DNA of 64,000 bases, from assembly GCA_014621425.1 (NCBI GenBank), contig JAANBB010000071.1, positions 62,001 to 126,000 on the forward strand, given 5' to 3'. Within the stretch, counting starts at the first letter, position 1, and the number at the start of each line of letters is the position of its first letter. The notes beneath the pieces were generated by a model. That model saw only the letters and a program-made list of their open reading frames with translations, was not told the DNA's origin and did no database searches. A program made the translations under genes and the position numbers. The stretch is from Cylindrodendrum hubeiense. Taxonomy: Eukaryota; Ascomycota; Sordariomycetes; Hypocreales; Nectriaceae. Positions 55,749 to 64,000 of this stretch are shown one piece after another.

Positions 55749-58246
55749 CTTGACGGAAGCCCAGGGAGCCGGGGCGGTGACTTTGTCGGGGGCTTGGTGA
55801 AGATGGAGACGAAGCAAGGAATGCTGGAGAGACGATGCGACAGGCGATCAGAAATGCGGGCGGTCCATTAATTAAGAGTGATCGCTGCTCGGCCGTGGGG
55901 ACGCCGGAGCTTTTACGAGGTTCGTGCTTGGCGACGGCATGGACGCGAACACATGGGAATTGGACATGGGCGGCATGGCCCAACGAAGCGCCAAATCTCG
56001 GTCGCCATGATGCGACTTGGCCGCGACCGTCGACCATGTCCGGGGCACCCCTGGCCGGCGCATTGCCCGCGACGGTCTAGCTGCATCGCCTGGTGATGCG
56101 CGTTCCCCGCAAACGCAAACGCAAATACGATGGGCCTCCCGGGGCGCCCCAGGATGCCACTGCGGGTGCCCGCTTGGCACCGTCTGGCGTGGCCGCTGCT
56201 GCGCGTGTCTGGGCGTCTGCGACTCTCGGGCTGCCGCAAGCCCGTCAAGCCGTCGTCCCGATCGTGGCTTCAGAGTTGGTGTCCGCACATGGCCTGCGTT
56301 GCGTTGGTTGACGGCGCCGGCGCAGGTGGACAGGCCGAGAAGCGCCAGGGGGAAGAGGGAGCCCTGAGGCGTAGGTCGGCGGTTCGTCTCCAAGATGAAT
56401 TGTCAACCGATGGCGCATCCAAGATCGACATGGCCGGCCGAAGCGCCCGGTTTGCAGGTCCAAACAGGCAGCTGTTCCGGCCCCTTGGATCCCCCGCCGC
56501 GTCCACTACCATCCCGTTCGGACGATGCGCAGCCTTCAGGCCTCGTGCGGTGCGGCACGGGGGGCCCAGTTGGCCACGGCTTCGAGATCTCGCTGCGCTG
56601 TTGATCCCCATCTCCCCAGTCTTCCCCGTCTTCCCTCCCAGCCCCTGCCGTTCCCCTGCCGTCCGTCCCGGTGCAATTCCCTACGCCGCCCACCCTGTCA
56701 GGTCGTCCCCAGGTGAGCCAACGTGATGTGATGCGACTCCGGGGCGCGGCCTCCTCCGCTCCCCTTTCCCAGCTGCCAAGACTGGAAAAGAAAGCGAGAA
56801 CGCATCCTGTCGAGCAGATGCGGCTATCTCTCCAGCTTCTTGGCCTACGTCCTGGCAGGGGTGTGTGTCCCTCGTGTTTGTGCCTTTCTGAGGGTGTATT
56901 GGGGTGACAGCAGTGCCCAGCTTGTGCTTGTGGACGAATTGTTTGCATTGAGGGTGAGAACAATTGTATACACAGCCACTATGATTCCAATGCACTGCAT
57001 TCAAGTGAAAGGGAAAGAAATAAAGAAACAGACTCCAGACACACACAATTGCCATACCTAAAAGCCATCGGCCCCAAGACTCCCGTCCTGGATGAAGCTC
57101 CAAAAGACCCATGCCTAGCGCACCGTCGTGCCAAAGTCTCGACTCAAGCCGGTCCCCATGATTGACTTGCCGAGGCTCATCAGCAGTTCTGAACTAACTA
57201 CTGTGGGTTTGACGACTGCGCTTCATCTTCTCAATACTCACTCTAGAGATCAATGCGGTGCTTTCAGAATTCTATTCTCAATGGGATGGGTCGGAAAAGA
57301 CAACGTCAGCGCTCCCTCGGCCCAAGCTCCCTGCCCCGCGCCAAAGCAAGCATCGACAGGCATGGCCATTGATACTCAATTGATCATGCCCTGGCGGGCC
57401 AATGTCCTTGCAGATGCAAGGAACATCCTGTATAAAGAGACGCAGCGGGGAATTGATAAGCCACTTGCAAGCTTGAAGTCTTCTGCTGCCATTCGAAGCC
57501 TCCTCTGACACTCCGCAAAGTTCAGGCTCCGCGAGGACGAGACGTCCCGCCTCCGAAGCCCGGGCTGATGTGTTGGACCGGATGCCGCTACCGTCCGAAA
57601 GAGGGCAAAGTAGCTGACACACCTTTGATGCCCTAGGTGTGGCATACGACGACTCCCAAGTCAGCTCGCCGAATCAGACTGAGCCTCGATCGTCATCTTT
57701 GCTTGGGCGGCCGACTTCAGGGCCTTGTGAGGCTCGTCACCCCTGCATTTCAGACCACCCTCTTCTCCCAATATTCCGAACGTGCCACGCTACAAAAGCT
57801 CCGAATAAAAATAAAACACACCCCTTATTCGGATTGTGATTTCAGGTAATTTATCCTTAATCGGAGCCTCGTGATACCAAGCCAGTCTGTCGTTATGCCA
57901 TGCCACTGTGCGTCGGAATCTCTGATATCTGGAAATGTGTCACTTGGGGGCCAATGCCGAGAGATGTCATGGTCTTGCAATTAATAGAAACGTTCCTCGG
58001 CTCTTCCGGTCCTCAAGTAGCAGTCTGCTAAAGTAGCCTGCCGTGCCTGACACCAGTACGATCGCCAGTTTAGATCCAGAAGCAACTCCGTTGGCTACAT
58101 GTAGTGGACAGCTTTCTCGCCGTAGCATTCAAATGTCATTATCCTTCTAATCAGAAACGAATGAAACGCTCATAAATACAAATTCACTGAATATTCAATA
58201 ACAAGCTCTCAACAATCCCATGCAAAGTTCATCCCCCACACCCCAC
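55749..58246. other. intergenic, strongly GC-rich to about 56.7 kb, no gene supported
   Basis: Long open frames occur on both strands at 55.8-57.1 kb (up to 198 codons), but they overlap in many frames at once, as random GC-rich DNA does, and none has recognisable motifs. From 57.1 to 58.2 kb composition is ordinary and nothing is seen. Confidence 0.5.
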
Positions 58247-59377
58247 TCATTGGAGCTCAGCAGGCGTACCTGGACGCCCGATGGTTTCGTTGGGAAGCTC
58301 AGAAGGTGCCCGCGGCGAAGTCGCGGGCGGCTTCGCTGGCGAATACTGAGCTACAAGTATCCCGTCTTGGTATATTTGGTGCTCGCCACCCGGTGGAGGA
58401 CTCCCCTGCGCGACTGGGTAGTATCCAGGCGGTGACAGCTGAGCATGTCCGTGGTATGGCGCCGGTATATGGTTGATCTGCGCTGTCTGTGCTGCCAGTG
58501 CTGCCTGTGCTGCGTCTCTCTCGGCGATTGCCTTTCGTTTCTGGAAGCGGACGAACCAAAAGCCAAATCCCAAGAATGCGATCAGTGCCAGTCCGGCAAT
58601 GACGCCGCCAACGATGGCTCCCACCGGAGTATTGGAGCCAGAATCGGAATCATTGTCGTCACTCTGGAAAGTCCCCCCACCGGTCCCGCTAGGGTGGGTA
58701 GAGAGTGTTGTCTGCCATTCCTTGGTCGTCGTGATCCCGCTCTCCGTCATTACGCTCGTGCGGTTCTCAACAGGAGTGTCCCAAATAAGTAGCTCTGCCG
58801 TAGAAAAGCCCGTACCACAGATGTAAGCTGTGAGGTCGTTTTGGTCGTCTTCGGTCTTGATGCCGGTGACGCACTCGGGAAATTCGTCGCCATAGCTATT
58901 TAGTTGGTGTATTTGCGTTAGCTACTACTCCATTATGCTGAAGGAACAAGGTGACAAACCAGCACATTACCCGAGGGTCTGGCGTAGCGCCCGACGTACA
59001 AGACGAGTGAGTTTTCTGGAAGCACGTCGTGTAGATTGTCTGTAGGCATCCGAAATGTGTACCGATTGTTCTACAGCTGTTTCCAGCACCGCATTCCCAA
59101 GGATCCCAGCCATCTAGATGATTCCTGTCAGCCAACAACTCCACTGGCCTCCTTTCGAGGCTAAGTCTGGGCAGAAGACGGCGAGGTGATTACCTGTTCC
59201 TGGTATTGTGTAGTAACCACATGTCTCATTCGAGTTCGAGTTCGAGTCTTGGCGAACGACTAGCCCATTGTGTGGTCCATTGTTAAAATTCGGGACTATC
59301 GGCGGTGCCGTGGTGTACACAGCCTTCGGTTCCTCCTGCGGTACCCTTGCCACAGCTGTCTGCCGGGCTTGATACAT
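58247..59377 (-). CDS. single-pass membrane protein with Cys-rich ectodomain (328 aa, 3 exons)
   Basis: Model: complement(join(58247..58895, 58960..59113, 59194..59377)). Both introns are in phase; the second uses the GTTTGT donor after ATGTGCTG, which gives VMCCYGDEFPEC. Residues about 50-135 form a Cys-rich domain (ETCGYYTIPGDGWDPWECG, NSCRTIGTHFGC, TTCFQ, SSCTSG, FPECVTG, YICGTG). A Ser/Thr/Asp-rich stalk follows, then one transmembrane helix at about 205-228 (GAIVGGVIAGLALIAFLGFG) with a stop-transfer RFQKRK, and a Pro/Gln-rich cytoplasmic tail of about 95 residues. This layout resembles fungal cell-wall sensors or receptors. There is no clear signal peptide after the ATG at 59377, so an additional 5' exon is possible. 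Confidence 0.78.
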
Positions 59378-61834
59378 GATTCTATGCGGTCGTGTAACTC
59401 GTTTTGGGAGAAGGTCGGGGCTTTGAAGAGATAGTCGTCGCTATTTAGGGAGAGTGTTAGTAAGTGATGTGTCTCTAGCTGATGGAGCACGTACCGGATG
59501 CCAAATGAATGACAGATGCAAGGACTGGGTTCAACGCGCTCAAACCCACATCTAGAAGATGGGGATCTAGGGTTAATCAAACGGAATCGACAAGACGGTG
59601 TCTTTCGGTGTCGGCTGAGCCCCACGGGGTTAGAGCCAAGCGGACTTAATCACACCCCCATGGGGAGCACGCTCCTAATATTCAGCCAGGTGCCGGTCAT
59701 CAGCGCCAAATGACTACTCCGTTTCTTAAAGGAGGTGATTCGCTAAATTCAGAGGAATATAGCTGTGGGAATCTCGTCATCAAATGAAGCACCGAACATT
59801 GGATGATCAACACCACCCCGCTGGCCCGCTCTGACATTGGGGGCTATGAGCGGTAAGATGCGGGCATGGTCTTACCAGCCTCACAAGCGTTGCTCCCCAA
59901 CTGCATAATGTGACATCCGTGCTATTTCCCTGGCCGTGACGGACGTTTGACATTGCATCTGACCGGATAAAACGGCCGTCAGCATGCAAGTTGGACCAGT
60001 CAGACGGATCGGGGCCGCGCCTTTCTGCTTCGCCATCTTCTTCAGCCTGCTCTATTCCAGCCAGAACTAAGTTTCAGCATTCCTGACGCATCAAGATTTA
60101 CCTTTTTATTGACCCAAAAGTGGCTGTACCTTTCGCTGCGACCTTCAGCTTCTCACGAGCCACGCTTACATCGATGAGCATATTGGTTGAGCACAGCCTT
60201 GTTGGTTCGTCATTGTCTGATTTTAACCCGAAAATATAATATGCGGGGATAGTGTAGCTTAGGGAGCGTCTCGAGGTGGATTTATCTGTTCCAGCATAAA
60301 TCTTGGAGGGCAGGAGGCTCGATCGTTGGAGTTACACCGCAGATTAGGGTGAACGATGTTGACTTCTAGGTCGATGTGCTGCCCGTGGTGCTCCTGGTGA
60401 GGACTCATCTGCTCGTATTCGTCGCTTATTCAAAATATAGCCGTCTAGGGAGGATATCTCGTGATGTACGTTTGATTCGAAACTCGTAGCGGGAGGTACA
60501 ACAGGTATGACGTTGTTTAAGACTAGAGAATGAATAGTCAGCCTGGTCCTTCGACACTCTTGGCCTGGCACGTAGGAGCATTTGGGGGCCAACGAACGGT
60601 TCTACACGACTGATACTTAGAAGTAGTCAGTCGCAGTAGGCCCGATTCCTTTCCACGTGCTAACAAGAAGCCACTAGCAGGATCTCACTCCAGCATATTC
60701 GGAGAGGCAGCAGCAAGCCAACTTCCGTGACTTTGTGACGACTGTCTAGGGCATTCTTTCCAGGCATCAGAATAATCGGAGAGGTCGTAAAGAACTCATG
60801 TATGCCAGAGGGGTCCTCTGGGGTAATTCCCGCCTCGTGTGGCTCTGAGAAGCTCGTTGGTCGCTCGTCGCAGCGTCTGTTGGATCGCTCAGCCGGTACC
60901 AGATCAAGAGCGACATTGCTTTAGTGAGCCCGGTACTCACAGCCCTACCTGAATATTTCCTTGGTTCGGAACGAGATCTCTGTCATTGCTATCGTTAAAG
61001 CTGAGCTGGAGATCAGTGTGGTGCAGCCGAATTCACCAGGTGCTTGTTAGCACGCGTGGGAAAATCAAAGATGCCAGGGCACCGGGAGTAGGCGGGGCGG
61101 TATCCATGTGAGAGTCTAGGATGCTTCTTCGAGGGGATTCGTCCATTTTCTAATTTCTGAGGTTTGTTTCAAGTGGATTTTCGCCTGTCCGGATGGGTAG
61201 ATGCTGGTAGTGGGTAGATACTGGCAAAGTAGTTGCTTGTTTTCGACTTACCATCCTGATTGCTGTCCCTCAGCCAGATGCAACAAAGCCATGGGTTTTT
61301 CGTGAGGAAAATCAGCTTGATACATGGCTTCTCTGCCGTTGCGTGCGAGAACTTGACGCAGCCGCGGCCTCGGATGGTGCAGTGGATGCAAGGATATGAG
61401 TGGGCGCTGGAGTCAGCCTCATATCTGCCTTGGTCCATGATTAGGCCTGGAAATTGCAGCGGAAGCCACCTTTGCAGGCGCTAGAAACCGTGCACTCTCC
61501 CAAGCCTCCCACCTGACTCACCATCCTCGACAGCGAGGAGGCCTCAGTCGCAGTCACACCGATACAACCGTCTTGCAGCGAATTCATCGGTATTAAGAGC
61601 ACCCATTGGTGCTCTTTTCCACTTCCCCAAGATCCTTTTCCCAACAATCAAGCTGTAACGTTGCTATCGCGTCCAAGAAAACCTCGCACCTACAAACAAT
61701 CTCGCCATATCAACTTCGGGTCCCTACATCAATCCACCGGGAACGGCAAGGCCCCCTGCATCACTCCCGCAATCACGCCCCTCTTCCTGTCAATTCATTG
61801 CTCCAAGCTTGTTTGACCACTTCCCGTCGCTGCA
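59378..61834. other. intergenic, no gene seen
   Basis: About 2.4 kb. Several short frames, none supported. The last 200 bases (from about 61630) are pyrimidine- and CA-rich, like a promoter and leader of the next gene. Confidence 0.5.
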
Positions 61835-63328
61835 ATGGGCGGCTCGGCTTTTGCCACAGGCCGGAGCAATCCCCTGTTCACGCCGCGGATGCCCAAGAAC
61901 GTTTACAACGCGGTCAAGACACGTTGCCATGCAGTCTTGAGGGAGCACTACCTCTGTGTTGCCTCGCCCATCGATGGGCCCGGAAAGACGGACTTTGGCG
62001 ACGTTGACATTCTCCTGGCGTGGCCATTGAACCCCTCGGCTGGCAAGCACGAGGCATTCAAGACCATCTCCGAAGCCCTCAATGCGACTCAGACGATTGT
62101 GGACAAGGGAAAGGATGTCTCTGGACATCTGGCTTTGCCTTGGCCGTCCGAAATGTCTCTAGCATTGGAAGACGCTCGACAAGATGCTCTCAGCGTCAAC
62201 TCTCGCAGTGACGACTCTCCAGCTACAGACGAATCTCAAGAAGCTCGGCAGTCAAATGATGACCAGCCTCTCAGCGAGTCAAGCCAACCCTCTTCCACTG
62301 ATTCCTCTTCTGTGACACTTGAAAATCAAACAGACAAGGCAAGTCGCACACAAAGGCATCCTGTCGAACTCAAAGCTAACCTGCTTCTACAGGCGCCCCA
62401 GGCCGACCAGGACCAAGAACGCTTCATTCAAGTTGACGTTCGTGTCTGCGACACTTTGGAGTATTTCCACTGGATGCTTTTTAAACACGCCCACGGCGAC
62501 GTTTGGAACCTCCTCGGAACCACGATTCGCCCCTACGGCTTGAGCGTCGACGAGTGCTCTCTCTGGCTTCGAATCCCCGAGATCGAGGACTTCAACCGCA
62601 GCCGAGCCAAGGTCTTGCTCACGAGCGACCCCGTTGAAATCCTTCATTTCCTCGGTCTCCCCATCGAAGACTTCTGGACCGAGCCGTTCGAAAACCTCGA
62701 CGCCATGTACGAGTACGTCGCCCGCTGCAGATTGTTCTGGGTACGCCCCCTGGACCCAGAAGAAGAAAACGCAGGCACAGAGCTCGAGCAAGATCGAAAG
62801 AAGCTCAAAGCCAACGATCGGAGACGAATGAACCAGCGACCAGGCTTCCGAAAGTGGGTAGAGGAGTTCAAGCCTCGGTGCCGCGAAGAGGGCCGCTTCC
62901 ACGTCAACCCGACGACTCGTGAGCAGGTCACCCAAGAAGCCTTTGACTGGTTCCATGTCCAAGATGAGTTCGAGGCCCGTCGACAAGAGTTCCTGCTGGA
63001 GAAGCAAAAGGACATGATCTGGACCAAAATCATCAAGGGCTCGATTCCCGACGCCGATCCATCAGATCAACTCGCCATTCTCTACCGGTCCTGCCTTGTC
63101 AAAGCCCTCAAGCGGGTCATTCTCGAGGGTGACGATCGATACGGCGTACTCCCCGAGAGCAGCCTGAAGGACAAAGACGGCTTTTACATCCCTGAAGACG
63201 TGGTTGATTTCATCACGAAGCACCAAGATAAGATCGGCAAGGTCGCCATGGAGATCAACCATGCTGGATACGAGGAGCAGAAGAAGAGAAAGTCGGCTAA
63301 GCTAGCTGAGGCGGAAAAGGAGCTCTGA
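61835..63328 (+). CDS. conserved fungal protein with possible nucleotidyltransferase-like motif (497 aa)
   Basis: One long frame from an ATG with good context (GCTGCAATGGGC). The N-terminus has SPIDGPGKTDFGDVDILLAWP, whose G...DVDIL pattern recalls the glycine plus D-h-D-h signature of the polymerase-beta nucleotidyltransferase fold; this is only a pattern match. A Ser/Asp/Gln-rich disordered insert lies at about 120-175. The second half is well ordered: QVDVRVCDTLEYF, MLFKHAHGDVWNLLG, IRPYGLSVDECSLWLRIPEIE, DPVEILHFLGL. The C-terminus is a charged helix (EEQKKRKSAKLAEAEKEL). Bases 62339-62392 look like a 54-base GC-AG intron that keeps the frame, so a 479-aa form is possible. I know of no assigned function. 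Confidence 0.85.
   Translation: MGGSAFATGRSNPLFTPRMPKNVYNAVKTRCHAVLREHYLCVASPIDGPGKTDFGDVDILLAWPLNPSAGKHEAFKTISEALNATQTIVDKGKDVSGHLALPWPSEMSLALEDARQDALSVNSRSDDSPATDESQEARQSNDDQPLSESSQPSSTDSSSVTLENQTDKASRTQRHPVELKANLLLQAPQADQDQERFIQVDVRVCDTLEYFHWMLFKHAHGDVWNLLGTTIRPYGLSVDECSLWLRIPEIEDFNRSRAKVLLTSDPVEILHFLGLPIEDFWTEPFENLDAMYEYVARCRLFWVRPLDPEEENAGTELEQDRKKLKANDRRRMNQRPGFRKWVEEFKPRCREEGRFHVNPTTREQVTQEAFDWFHVQDEFEARRQEFLLEKQKDMIWTKIIKGSIPDADPSDQLAILYRSCLVKALKRVILEGDDRYGVLPESSLKDKDGFYIPEDVVDFITKHQDKIGKVAMEINHAGYEEQKKRKSAKLAEAEKEL
62339..62392 (+). other. candidate in-frame GC-AG intron
   Basis: AAG|GCAAGT donor, GCTAAC branch site 18-23 bases before the end, and TTCTACAG acceptor. Length 54 bases, phase 0, no stop inside, so splicing and retention both give open proteins. 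Confidence 0.5.
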
Positions 63329-64000
63329 GCTTCAGAAACGATGTGGTACGGCTTTCCCTTCCCGACACTTGACTATTCGGTGGCTAACCAGGCGAAAGAT
63401 CACAGGACTGATCCTCAATCCTATCCCACCAAGAAGCATGAGTTAACGAATACCCACGATACGATTCCCCGAACCCCTCTAGTATCGAGATATACTAGAT
63501 CCGGTTATACCTGTACTGCAAGGCGAGAAATGGATGGGCTTGATGAAGGGAGTAAAGGAATGAACGTAGAGAAAACTACCAACAGGTTCAATAGTCGCCG
63601 TATATGAGTGATGGGGCAGAATCAAAAGGACATTTGTGGCAATAAATTGCAGCCTAGGAGGAGTTTCTGGCAGGACCAAGACTCGCTATAACGTGAGGGA
63701 GCACAAGGATCACAGGGGAGAAGCGTATTAGCAGAGACAGCAGATTTGCCCGTACAATGGCTTCAAGCCTTGAACAGGGGCTATGAAGTCCCAAAGATCA
63801 ATACGTTTAGATTCCTCTCCTCCCAGGCATTCCACAAATCCCATTCTACCTATTCCCTCGTCTTCTCGCTGCTTCCAAAGCCCGAGTCCTCACATGACCT
63901 CCCCAGCCTGCCGCCCCGACACTCGGCCCTCCTGCTCCGACGTCGCCGTCCTAGCCCTTGGCAGCTGTCAGGGAGTGCTGGCCGGACACGGATGATTCAC
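63329..64000. other. 3' flank, no gene seen
   Basis: Window end. No supported coding region; a gene could start beyond the edge. Confidence 0.5.

Noticed and set aside
56130..56726. 198-codon plus-strand frame and several overlapping frames at 55.8-57.1 kb
   Set aside because: GC-rich DNA has few stops; many frames are open at once and none shows domains or splice structure.
62387..63007. 206-codon minus-strand frame
   Set aside because: Antisense shadow of the 497-aa protein gene.

Overview
The window looks like a nuclear chromosome segment of a filamentous ascomycete (Pezizomycotina; Sordariomycetes-like is my guess). Signs of this are short introns of about 50-120 bp with GTANGT...CAG borders, a FlbA-type RGS protein, Zn2Cys6 regulators, DUF3433, TRI12 and AtuA-family proteins, and a large AT-rich island of retrotransposons mutated by what looks like RIP. 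Nothing here is bacterial. Gene models below were built by hand by joining open frames at splice consensus sites and checking that phases agree.

Layout. 0.2-4.7 kb: a membrane alpha/beta-hydrolase-like protein, an atypical short-chain dehydrogenase and a small secreted protein. 5.8-22.24 kb: a gene-free AT-rich island made of two nested gypsy-type LTR retrotransposons. The outer element (6522-22243, 183-bp LTRs, target duplication ATTGG) is interrupted by an inner chromodomain element (13526-21396, 389-bp LTRs, target duplication AGATA). Both are riddled with stops, and every LTR mismatch I compared is a transition. The outer element ends one base from the stop codon of the next gene. 22.2-28.7 kb: a tail-hydrophobic surface-type protein, a tubby-like protein, a secreted BBE-type FAD oxidase and a cytochrome b561-type membrane protein. 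28.7-31 kb: a decayed kinase-like pseudogene. 31.1-33.3 kb: a DUF3433 membrane protein.

33.65-46.18 kb is the most interesting gene block. It holds a Zn2Cys6 regulator, an AtuA-family protein, a classical SDR, a class A FAD monooxygenase, an EthD-domain protein and a TRI12-type MFS transporter. The AtuA and SDR genes diverge from a shared 546-bp promoter that carries a perfect everted CCG-N2-CGG palindrome. The monooxygenase promoter carries four exact-period 16-bp repeats. This reads as an inducible catabolic or modification cluster for an aromatic or terpenoid compound, with no backbone synthase; the substrate is inferred, not shown.

46.2-64 kb: a FlbA-like RGS protein, a frameshifted secreted-protein pseudogene, an acidic protein whose frame may be broken, a GPI-type cutinase-family esterase with a repetitive Ser/Thr/Ala tail, a single-pass Cys-rich membrane protein, and an intronless conserved protein that contains a possible GC-AG intron. 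Several 2-kb stretches between these hold nothing I can recognise.
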